This document shows, in pieces, positions 43,673 to 51,581 of a stretch of DNA of 64,000 bases. The position numbers and the translations under genes were made by a program. Source of the stretch: B30-G6 sp963701385 (GTDB lineage: Bacteria > Desulfobacterota > Desulfobacteria > Desulfobacterales > B30-G6); contig CAVOZW010000027.1 of NCBI GenBank assembly GCA_963701385.1, positions 372,001 through 436,000 of the forward strand, read 5' to 3'. How positions within the stretch are numbered: position 1 is the stretch's first letter; the number at the start of each line of letters is the position of its first letter. Under the pieces are notes generated by a model, which saw only the letters and a list, made by a program, of their open reading frames with translations, did no database searches and was not told the DNA's origin.

Positions 43673-45103
43673 TTAAACGGAGCTTTGTTCGGGCACAAGG
43701 TCGGGCGTTTCCACCTCCTCCTCCAAGGGATCGATGGTAATATTGAACCAACCAAAGAGCATCGAAACTATCGGCGTGATCCAACAGAAAAAGTTGAACG
43801 GCAAATAAGCAATGGTGGGCACACCCAAAGTGGCTGCCTGGTAGGCGCCGCCAGAGTTCCACGGCACCAGATTGGCCGTCACCGTAGCGCTGTCTTCGAT
43901 GGCCCGTGACAGGTTTTTGGGATGCAGTCCTTTGTCTTTATACGATTGGGCGTACATCTTGCCGGTCATCACGATGGCCATGTACTGGTCGCAAAGGATC
44001 AGGTTGGAGCCGATGGCGGTCAGGATGGTGGCCGTAATCAAAGAACCTGTGGTTTGGGCCTTTTTAAGTATGACGTTTACGACCACGCGCAGCTGGTTGG
44101 TCTTTTCCATAATGCCACCGAACATCATGGCGCAGATCACCAACGATACGGTGTACATCATGGATTCAAAACCGCCTTTGGTCAATAGGTTGTCGACTGC
44201 TTCGACGCCGCTGTTACTGGTGTAGCCACCATACGCCGCGGACAGAAGACTTCCGAAGGTGTTTCTCTGGAAAATCACCCCCAAAACACCGGCTGCCAAA
44301 ATACCGATCACAATACCCGGGACAGCTGGAATTTTCCGAAACGCCAGCACCATGATAATAACCGGAGGGATCAACAATAGGGGGTTGACGCTGAATTGCG
44401 TGTCGATGCCTGCCAGTATTTGATTGACGCTTTCTAAGTTCGCCTGCCCACCACCGTAAAAAAAGCCCAGTACAAACTCAATCACCAGCGTAATGCCATA
44501 ACTGACACCGGTCGTATAGCTCATGTGCTTGATGTGCGTATAAAGGTCGGTGCCCACCATTGCCGGCGCCATATTGGTGGTGTCGGACAGGGGTGACATC
44601 TTGTCTCCAAAATAGGCGCCGGAAAGAACCGCACCGGCCACGACTGGCAGCGGAAAACCCAACCCCCCGCCGATACCGATCAGCGCAATGCCAATGGTTC
44701 CGGAAGTGCCCCAGGAGGTGCCGGTGGCCAGAGAGGTGATCGAACATATAAGTAAGGCGGCAGGCAGAAATATTTTAGGGTGCAAAATTTTCAGACCGTA
44801 GTAAAGCATCGTTGGGACCACGCCGCTTAAGATCCAAACGCCGATGAGAATGCCGATAATGCCTAAAATCACAATGGCCTGCAGCGAATTGGTGATGCCG
44901 TTGAGCATGCCGGTTTCAATCTCTTTCCAGCTGTAACCGGCCCGCATCCCGATCACCGCCGCCACGAACACGCCAAGCAAAATTGGAACATGGGCATCTG
45001 ATTCATAGCGCACGACGGCCAGACTGATAAAAAGAACCAGTCCCAGGATCGAAATCAATGCTTCCCAGAGATACGGGTCACGCTTTTCACGTTTGGTTGC
45101 CAT
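43673..45103 (-). CDS. nhaC: NhaC-family Na+/H+ antiporter-type carrier
   Basis: The 476-residue membrane carrier has about 11-12 helices. Conserved family segments are LATGTSWGTSGTIGIALI, GAYFGDKMSPLSDTTNMAPA (the core aspartate-bearing region) and DSATVTANLVPWNSGGAYQA. NhaC proteins exchange sodium for protons, but some exchange organic anions such as malate/lactate. A binding protein gene follows 58 bp downstream and a UspA gene is 45 bp upstream, so the three form an operon. AGGAGGAAAACC precedes ATG 45103. Substrate is uncertain given the adjoining amino-acid-type binding protein. Confidence 0.87.
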   Translation of the reverse strand: MATKREKRDPYLWEALISILGLVLFISLAVVRYESDAHVPILLGVFVAAVIGMRAGYSWKEIETGMLNGITNSLQAIVILGIIGILIGVWILSGVVPTMLYYGLKILHPKIFLPAALLICSITSLATGTSWGTSGTIGIALIGIGGGLGFPLPVVAGAVLSGAYFGDKMSPLSDTTNMAPAMVGTDLYTHIKHMSYTTGVSYGITLVIEFVLGFFYGGGQANLESVNQILAGIDTQFSVNPLLLIPPVIIMVLAFRKIPAVPGIVIGILAAGVLGVIFQRNTFGSLLSAAYGGYTSNSGVEAVDNLLTKGGFESMMYTVSLVICAMMFGGIMEKTNQLRVVVNVILKKAQTTGSLITATILTAIGSNLILCDQYMAIVMTGKMYAQSYKDKGLHPKNLSRAIEDSATVTANLVPWNSGGAYQAATLGVPTIAYLPFNFFCWITPIVSMLFGWFNITIDPLEEEVETPDLVPEQSSV

Positions 45104-45148
45104 GGTTTTCCTCCTTTAATTCTTTGTGTTCGTGAAATAGCATTCGTT

Positions 45149-45607
45149 TCAGTTGCATTTGATTAACATGACGGGGACAGGCGCGAGCCTGGAGACCTTT
45201 TCAGCGACAGAGCCGAATATCACTTTTTGCACCGAGGTCCCGGTACCCATGATGATCAGATCGATCCCCTTGGAATCGACATAGTCCAATATTTCCTTGT
45301 AGTGTGTCCCGGTGACGATCATGGCGTTTGCAATCTGAATGCCCTTTAAATACTTTCCTTTGAACGCTTCGAGTTTTTGTTGTGTCTGCTGTAGCAAATG
45401 ACTTTCAAAGTCACTGGCAATACGTTTAAAATCAGGCTTCGGAGGATCGGAAACATACGTGTCCACAAACCAGTCAAATCGACGTAACACATGCAGTAGG
45501 TGGACCTGTGCATTGAGTTGTCTGGCCATGGTCACCACATATGGGGCCACTTTGGGTGAAATATCAGTCAGTGCAATGGGGTAGAGAATATTCTTAAATT
45601 CTTCCAT
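45149..45607 (-). CDS. universal stress protein UspA family
   Basis: The 152-residue protein has the UspA start (NILYPIALTDISPKVAPYVVTMA) and the ATP-binding tail IIMGTGTSVQKVIFGSVAEKVSRLAPVPVMLI, with the G-x2-G-x9-GS motif altered to GTGTSVQKVIFGSVAEK, which is still compatible with nucleotide binding. It is the first gene of the UspA-NhaC-binding protein operon (45 bp to NhaC). Small UspA proteins beside ion carriers often modulate transport. Strong ribosome site (AAGGAGGCGC) before ATG 45607. Confidence 0.87.
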   Translation of the reverse strand: MEEFKNILYPIALTDISPKVAPYVVTMARQLNAQVHLLHVLRRFDWFVDTYVSDPPKPDFKRIASDFESHLLQQTQQKLEAFKGKYLKGIQIANAMIVTGTHYKEILDYVDSKGIDLIIMGTGTSVQKVIFGSVAEKVSRLAPVPVMLIKCN

Positions 45608-46685
45608 ATGCGCCTCCTTTTCGTCTACGTGGGTTCGTTTGACAGGTTATCTATTGGTATAATGAGATGACAACCCGAATTACAGACTTTACCTGCATGC
45701 TGGCTAAAACAATTAGCGATGATTGTAACTGAATGATTCTTGTATTATGTTAAAACCTGCCATAATTAACAAGGCAGGATGGTATTGAAATAAGATTACA
45801 AGCAATGTCGCGATAGGTCGGTGAGGATCAATTTATATAACAAATCAGCGAAAAGCACAATTTATTGCTTTATCAAAAAAAATTACCGTGGACATCAAAT
45901 GTTGTGGTCTAAGCGCTGCATAAAAAATGTTAGAAAAATGGAGAATATTCCTAACTTGTCGTAATTACAGATAACATCATTCTGGACTGTCAAGTCAAGT
46001 ATATAGTGCAAGGTTAAAATGTAAAGTAACCTTCGTCTTTTGACAAATTGGCTGTTTCGCGTATCGATCTTGCGGACCAACCCCGTCTTCACTTCGTGCG
46101 ATGCCTAAATTTTCAAAGGAACGCACCTATGGTGCTGATCTTTAGAATTCAAGTTCAACGGTTTTTGCGTCCTCGCCCCTAATGGTGGCGAAGTCACCAC
46201 AGGGCGATTAATGATCGGCCTGTGTATCGGAAGGATTACCCCTATTCAATGGCACTTTGGACGCAGGTTTTGTGCAGGTCGGTAGTCCGGTCACTCCACG
46301 AAATTTTGAGTACGCTCGCCGCCGTCCATCTCATAAATCGATTTATCAGACAGACCTCGAAACTTGCATGAGGTTTGTGGAGCAACCCCAACGCCAGTTT
46401 CGATGGAAGCGGCGGCGATGCTTTCCATAACAAACATTATGGAAACTAAAATTTAGCTCCGCTCCACGGGGCGTGCCGTATTCGTTTCGTCCTATTCTGG
46501 ACGAGGGTCTCTGGGTTCTGTATATAGAAACTTAGGGTAGACCCCGGGTCATTTCTGCTTCGGCTCAGGGGATAGTCATGTAGGTAAAATATTTGGATTC
46601 CATAATACGCCTCCTTATTTCTTGCTTCTGGTGCTAATAATCTAACATTTTTGAAGCTAACAATTCCTCTTATATGATCCTCCAT
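45608..46685. other. long gene-free stretch
   Basis: Over 1 kb with several AT-rich segments (45830-45960). Short minus-strand frames at 46242-46433 and 46446-46685 are not convincing. I see no repeat family here. It likely consists of decayed genes; the SNase remnant at 46686 lies at its right end. Confidence 0.3.
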
Positions 46686-46769
46686 AAGACCGTTGCGGTG
46701 CTATCCGTAGATGAAGACCGCTATGGTAGAATCGTTGGATCGGTATCTGAATTATTGCTTCTACGATAA
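46686..46769 (+). pseudogene. staphylococcal-nuclease-like (SNase) fragment
   Basis: Translation reads KTVAVLSVDEDRYGRIVGSV before decaying to a stop. DRYGRxVG with the KTVxVxxVDxDRYGR lead is the catalytic motif of thermonuclease-like SNase domains. Only about 20 codons are recognisable. Confidence 0.5.
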
Positions 46770-46816
46770 AACCCAATAAATTCACCCATAGAAGCAATTA
46801 TGAAAACTCCCTCTTA

Positions 46817-47246
46817 TTAGGGACTTCCTAAATATCTCAGGGTCTGAACTTTCCTAATCGTTTTCAAGACTTCAATGCTGCTTTTTAATCCTTTAACGTA
46901 TCTGGCCATATTTATAGCCCCTCCGGCTATTTGAGCCAGCGCATCAACAAAATTTATATCATCTAACGTGAACTCCCAAGTTTCAGATGTATAAACACGC
47001 ACTGCCCCCATTAGTTTTCCCCCGACAACAATTGGTACCGATAGTATTGAGGATATTCCTTCTTTCTTTGCTTCCTTAGAGTACTGGATTCTAGGATCAT
47101 CCATAACATCATCAATCGCCACCGGCCCATCCTCAAGTGATTGGGCAATTGAGCGCAATGCACTCACAGGACCTTTATTTATATACTCATCACTCAACCC
47201 GAATGAAGTCGCCAGTTCCAGTTCTTTTGTTTTCTGATTGAATTGT
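46817..47246 (-). pseudogene. GAF domain protein, N-terminally truncated
   Basis: The minus frame ends at 46817 and is open only to a TGA at 47247. From TTG 47197 it gives 126 residues, but coding similarity continues upstream (FNQKTKELELATSFGLSDEY) to the truncation, so the start is missing. Residues form a GAF domain: LRSIAQSLEDGPVAIDDVMD, then SILSVPIVVGGKLMGAVRVY and FTLDDINFVDALAQIAGGAI. Whether it still makes a protein is unclear. At its 5' end it abuts a TetR fragment on the other strand at 47243, a rearrangement joint. Confidence 0.7.
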
Positions 47247-47521
47247 CACTGGTCGTATCTGCTAAACCTGCAAAACTCAATGACCCCAAAAACGTCTATT
47301 CCAAGAACACCCAAAACCAAAAGAAGCGACTGAAAGACTATCTTTCCAGTTGCTTGAAGAAAGGAATTCAGACTGGTGAGTTTAACAAGGTACCGGTCAA
47401 AGAGACTACCAGTATCTTGATGCTGATGATCGATGGAGTCCTACGGCAGAGTGTTCAATCCGGAAAGAGGTTGATGGATACTATAGTGGCGTTTCTTCAT
47501 AAGAGCCTGGTCGCTAAATGA
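47243..47521 (+). pseudogene. TetR-family regulator C-terminal fragment
   Basis: The 92-codon frame begins with a doubtful TTG and encodes QKKRLKDYLSSCLKKGIQTG and ETTSILMLMIDGVLRQSVQ, the C-terminal ligand domain pattern of TetR/AcrR regulators (helices 8-9). The N-terminal DNA-binding helix-turn-helix is missing. The truncation point coincides with that of the GAF fragment on the opposite strand. Confidence 0.6.
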
Positions 47522-47635
47522 CAAAAAAATAGGGCTGTAGCAAACACAACCCCCGGGCAAAGCACCCCTACAACTAAAACAGGATGTTCGTTCTTCAGAT
47601 CTTTATACACCACACCGACAATCTTCGAAAGATGG

Positions 47636-47929
47636 CTATATTTTCTCTGCTTCTCCGATAAGTTTGTCAAACTGCTCCACATCCACTACCGGTGATGTTG
47701 TGAAATGAATTCCTGTCTGTTTGTACAAAGCGACCGAGGTCGCCACGGCTTTGTTTGCATCAGGGAAATCGATCGTAAAAACAAGATCATGTTCACCCAT
47801 GACGGCATACATGGATACTATCTTTCCACCGTTTTTCCGAATCACTTCACGGGCTTTATCTGTTCTAGCTGAACTGATGTTTTTTACCGACTCAGATGAA
47901 TATTTACCGAACATTAAAAAGATAGACAT
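47636..47929 (-). CDS. GYD domain protein
   Basis: The 97-residue protein matches the small ferredoxin-like GYD family: FLMFGKYSSESVKNISSART, then GKIVSMYAVMGEHDLVFTID and a final amphipathic helix DVEQFDKLIGEAEKI. The canonical GxxD segment is GEHDLV here. GYD proteins are widespread and of unknown function, perhaps small-molecule sensing like ACT domains. Strong ribosome site (AAGGAGGGG) before ATG 47929. The small RSGxDRR gene begins 187 bp upstream on the same strand. Confidence 0.85.
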   Translation of the reverse strand: MSIFLMFGKYSSESVKNISSARTDKAREVIRKNGGKIVSMYAVMGEHDLVFTIDFPDANKAVATSVALYKQTGIHFTTSPVVDVEQFDKLIGEAEKI

Positions 47930-47978
47930 TTGAGATCCCCTCCTTTCAACGAAACGCTGTTTGGACAGATGTCAAATC

Positions 47979-48116
47979 TTAGTCCTTCTTCCTCCTGTCT
48001 TTGTCACTTCTCCGGTATCTTGTGCCTCTTTTCTCTGGGCCACGGTATGATGATGCGCCACCTTTTCTTGTATCTTTATTGACTCTGCGGTCTTTACCGC
48101 TTCGTTTGTCTGCCAT
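47979..48116 (-). CDS. 45-residue very basic RSGxDRR small protein
   Basis: A short gene: ATG 48116 preceded by TGGAGGCAT, ending TAA at 47979. The 45 residues begin MADKRSGKDRRVNKDTRKGG and end YRRSDKDRRKKD, about 45% Lys+Arg. Two copies of the motif R-S-x-K-D-R-R flank a central SSYRGPEKRG. The larger protein at 16967-17191 carries the related ERRSGLDRRK. No known family is apparent to me. Nucleic-acid or ribosome binding is likely from composition. Confidence 0.6.
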   Translation of the reverse strand: MADKRSGKDRRVNKDTRKGGASSYRGPEKRGTRYRRSDKDRRKKD

Positions 48117-48468
48117 TTTATGCCTCCAGCTGCCTGTCTATTCTTTTACTCTTTTAGCTCAATTAAAGCAAGCCTAACATCAATTGGGCAAGTTGTTGAT
48201 ATCTAAAAACACAACTTCACTGGTCACAGGTGGGGTAACGATATGGTTAAGTGTCCCGGGGGAATCTCACCCCTACACTCTTCAAGGTAGGGTCGAGGAA
48301 TGGCGCGGTGCTCTCAGAGCCCGTTTCCGAGGTTATAAATAAAATTGCCTAAAGTTTCATTCGGTATCACTTTGAAGGTATCATAGAAACTTGGGTTTTC
48401 TTAGAGAATCTTCAGACTTGAATCTAAAACCCTTCACAAGTGCGCTTTGTAACGAGAATGCGTTTTTT
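48117..48468. other. gene-free stretch
   Basis: 352 bp upstream of the small basic gene. A GC-rich patch at about 48250-48340 can form weak stem-loops (GTGTCCCGGGGG...CCCCTACAC), but I cannot assign it to an RNA family. Confidence 0.3.
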
Positions 48469-49068
48469 TTATTGAGATTTCTTTCCCCTTATATTTTCAA
48501 AAAATAACTGCATATCTTCTATATCAGCATTTAAATTTCCTGAAGGATATATTAATGGAGCAAAGTTGATACTCTTATTCTTATAATCAAAACACGCCAT
48601 CAATATTGGAACATCAGCACCTATTGCAATACGATAAAAGCCGGATTTCCACTTCTCCACTTTTTTTCGGGTTCCTTCAGGTGCTATGGCGAGAATGAAT
48701 TTGTCCATACTTTTGTATTGGTTGATCATCGTATCAACCATGCCGTGAGATGAACTTCGATCTATGGGTATTCCACCAAGCCATCGTACAATACCACCAA
48801 ACGGTTTTCGAAAGAGTGGCTTTTTCCCCATCCATGAAATTTTGGCGCCTAAAATTAAAATAGCCGCTATACCAAAAACGAAATCCCAATTGGATGTATG
48901 TGGTCCAAAAATAATCACAAACTTGGGAATATTAGGGAATTCATTTTTGAAACCCCATCCGAATATTGCAAATATTAATTTACCTATCCATGAAAAAAAA
49001 TAAGTTTTCTTTTTGGGTATATTTTCACCAACAATCGGTCCGCTTGTTTTGCCATTAGGAGTTTTCAA
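48469..49068 (-). CDS. PlsC-type lysophospholipid acyltransferase
   Basis: The 199-residue protein has the two main motifs of 1-acylglycerol-3-phosphate acyltransferases: HTSNWD (H-x4-D catalytic motif, about residues 53-58) and APEGTR (substrate-binding EGTR, about 129-134). A hydrophobic N-terminal part and GGIPIDRSS precede the second motif. It would transfer acyl chains to lysophospholipid or a related acceptor at the inner membrane. Start is TTG 49068 with AGGTGG upstream. Short for PlsC (about 240) but similar to short members. AT-rich. Confidence 0.85.
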   Translation of the reverse strand: MKTPNGKTSGPIVGENIPKKKTYFFSWIGKLIFAIFGWGFKNEFPNIPKFVIIFGPHTSNWDFVFGIAAILILGAKISWMGKKPLFRKPFGGIVRWLGGIPIDRSSSHGMVDTMINQYKSMDKFILAIAPEGTRKKVEKWKSGFYRIAIGADVPILMACFDYKNKSINFAPLIYPSGNLNADIEDMQLFFENIRGKKSQ

Positions 49069-49498
49069 GAGCCACCTAATATCTTCACCTAAACAAAATG
49101 CTATTAAACAAATGCATTCTACATGTTCCGATATCTGATGTGAGACGTTAAATCTGAGTTATGAATTGTGAAACTATTGTGGACCGTGAAGGCGCAATAA
49201 TGAACCATGCGTGCCATGGTACCATGTCAGATCAGGTTGATTTCAGGTCAGTTTCAGAAGGTTAATTTTCAATATCAGGAAATTATGAAAACCACAAGAT
49301 ATGGTTAATTCGGGATCAAAAGAAAGGGTGTGATATGCTCTGAAATATTATCTGAAAACTAAATATCAACCGAACAAAGATGTATGGAGAATAAGCCACG
49401 TTTGCACTATTTCCATATATCATCATTAATGATGCTTTGGCGAACGATTTGATGATTTCACATCAATTTTACCAGCACAAAAACAGCATATGGAGTTA
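49069..49498. other. gene-free AT-rich stretch
   Basis: 430 bp with no recognisable gene. Short stretches (GATGTATGGAGA near 49379) recur at about 50710, suggesting local duplicated debris. Confidence 0.3.
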
Positions 49499-50485
49499 TC
49501 AACGGATTTGTAAAGCATCTTTTTCTGGCAGTTTAAGCGGGAGCGTCAAAAGGCTTTTGCTGCCTTGCAGAAATTCCATATAGTGACCGGCTGTCTCTTC
49601 CGGTCTTTCCATCATTGGGCAATGACCCATGTCTTTCATTATTATAGTGGTAGATTTTGACAGGCCTTTTTCAAGAATCCTTGTTGAAGAAACATCATGT
49701 ATGCGATCCTTATCACCCCAAAGTATCAAGGTAGGCGATGTAATGTCCTGAAGTTTTGCTTCCAATTGCAGTGGTGATTCAGTAACCGCCACATGATAAG
49801 AAATTTTTTTCTTGATATTGACGTCAGCCATGGTTTGCTTGAAATATACCTCCCGGATCGATTCTGAGACCTCAGGCAATTCAACAAACATATATTCCAG
49901 CATCTTATTGTATTCTTCGCGTGTACTTGGAATTAAAATGTTTTCACCTTGTTGCATAAGTATCCAAAATTCACTCTTTCTTGCAGAAGGTATGCCTCCA
50001 GTGGAAAACAGAGCTAGACTCAATACCTGTTCAGGATACGCAGCGGCATATTCTCCAGCAATTACCCCTCCCATTGAATTTCCTAAGATATGGAATTTAG
50101 ACAATCCCAATGCACCGGCAAATTTGTTTAATCGTTCTACCTGCATCTCTATCCGATATGATTCTCCCATCAATTTTGAACTTTTCCCGTGGCCCGGCAG
50201 GTCCATAGCAATCACACGATAGGCTGGCGTGAGCGACTTTGCGAATACGGTCCACATTTCCTTGAACCCGCCGAACCCATGTAAGAGAAGGATGGGTTCT
50301 CCGTTCCCACCTTCATGATAAACTATTTTAAATGCATCAACCGTCGTTGTTTTCTCGATTAAACCTGCAGATTTAACCATTTGCTCCAATTCGACGTGAT
50401 CGGCGGTTGTTTTGGTTTGTGATTCTTGAGATGAATTACACCCCGACAGCATCAAGAATAAAATCAGGATGGTTAGTTTCTTCAC
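49499..50485 (-). CDS. alpha/beta hydrolase lipoprotein
   Basis: From GTG 50485 (AAGAGAT upstream) the product is 328 residues with a lipoprotein signal (lipobox LMLSGC). The alpha/beta hydrolase fold has the oxyanion HGFGGFKEMW, nucleophile serine in GNSMGG, acid Asp in LILWGDKDRIHD and His in DMGHCPMMERPEE. Such enzymes hydrolyse esters or lactones at the cell surface. An ATG at 50521 is also in frame but has no ribosome site. Sits alone between AT-rich debris regions. Confidence 0.85.
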   Translation of the reverse strand: MKKLTILILFLMLSGCNSSQESQTKTTADHVELEQMVKSAGLIEKTTTVDAFKIVYHEGGNGEPILLLHGFGGFKEMWTVFAKSLTPAYRVIAMDLPGHGKSSKLMGESYRIEMQVERLNKFAGALGLSKFHILGNSMGGVIAGEYAAAYPEQVLSLALFSTGGIPSARKSEFWILMQQGENILIPSTREEYNKMLEYMFVELPEVSESIREVYFKQTMADVNIKKKISYHVAVTESPLQLEAKLQDITSPTLILWGDKDRIHDVSSTRILEKGLSKSTTIIMKDMGHCPMMERPEETAGHYMEFLQGSKSLLTLPLKLPEKDALQIR

Positions 50486-50810
50486 GATGATCTCTTTTCT
50501 GATAGGGATTAATTTTAACAAAATTGGTAGCGTAATAAAGTTGAGAACAAGTATAGAGAGAAGGCAGTTAAGTATAAAAAATCAGTGTCAGTTCAGTCGT
50601 GATTTAAACGAGTTGTACCTTACATGATTTCTATTGATAGGTCAAAAGGTTGGGATTCACGCTTTGATTAAAGCCTATTTTGCAAAAAAGAACAAATGAC
50701 AACGAATACAGATGTATGGAGATACACCTGACATTTTGGAATTTAAGGCAAATTCGCTGATACCATATTGTTATGACCAGCGTACCTCGGGAGACTATCA
50801 TCAGGGGCAG

Positions 50811-51167
50811 CTAATCCCCCTGAGATACGATCTGAAAAACAGCTGGTGCTATCCTACCATTTCTGCATCCTGGGCACTAACCTGGCCGCTTGAATGTCTT
50901 TCGGTTTTTAAATTGAAATCCGCAATTCATACAATAATAAGGCTTTAAATGTATTCGTTTTTTCTGATGCTTGAGTGTTTTTTCTATGAAAGTCAGATGA
51001 TGGTAAACATCTTTTTCCAAGATACCAATTGATTGAGAAATATCCCTGACTGTCAGGGCATTGTTTTCAAGTTCATCGATGATCTCTTGCCTTATGGTTT
51101 GTTTTCTTTCATCGATCATAACATATGCCCTAGAACCACTCTCCCAACTGTGATTATTTTCGCACAT
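50811..51167 (-). pseudogene. HTH/zinc-ribbon regulator with in-frame amber stop
   Basis: From ATG 51167 the frame gives 96 residues to a TAG at about 50879: a winged-helix HTH (TIRQEIIDELENNALTVRDI, SQSIGILEKDVYHHLTF) and the first half of a zinc ribbon (YYCMNCGFQFKNRKTFKRPG). Directly after the TAG the frame continues CPGCRNGRIAPAVFQIV and stops at 50811. The second CPGC is exactly the missing half of the ribbon expected in this deltaproteobacterial regulator family (KRPGxCPxC). So a sense codon was changed to TAG. Readthrough is possible but a nonsense mutation is simpler. The related but deleted locus is at 36392. Confidence 0.7.
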
Positions 51168-51363
51168 CGTTACTTTTTAAGGCACCTGATATCTACCGTT
51201 TTGTTGGAGTTATATGGAATTTGAAAAGAACCAATTTCTATGTAAAAAGCATAATGTATGAAAGGTTATTATTGACATAGAAAATACCAATTGTTACTAT
51301 TTAACCGTTCTTTTTTGATGATCCAATCATAAATACATGGAGCCTCATCAGGAAGGAGATGAA

Positions 51364-51462
51364 ATGAATCTCAAATTCCTTGTGTTGCCAAACATAATCG
51401 CAACCTCCAAAAGATATCGACGCGAAACCACGGATCTCACCCTTCCTATTCTATTCATCTGA
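51364..51462 (+). CDS. possible 32-residue small protein
   Basis: ATG 51364 has an excellent ribosome site (AAGGAGATGAA). The frame reads MNLKFLVLPNIIATSKRYRR and stops at 51462. It has no known relatives that I can recall, and the short size means it may be chance. It lies in the 414-bp gap before the large lipoprotein, which otherwise shows nothing. Confidence 0.25.
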   Translation: MNLKFLVLPNIIATSKRYRRETTDLTLPILFI

Positions 51463-51581
51463 CAACCGAACACTCTTTGAGCAAGCACACTGGACTGCAG
51501 CAGTGACAGCGTTTACATCACCAGATGTATGATCCGGATTTTAATGCTGTAATGGAGTAATCAGCATAAGGGGGATATGCA

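Noticed and set aside
48250..48340. GC-rich patch as a structured RNA or riboswitch
   Set aside because: The possible stems are weak and no known riboswitch or intron pattern fits. I could not support a call.
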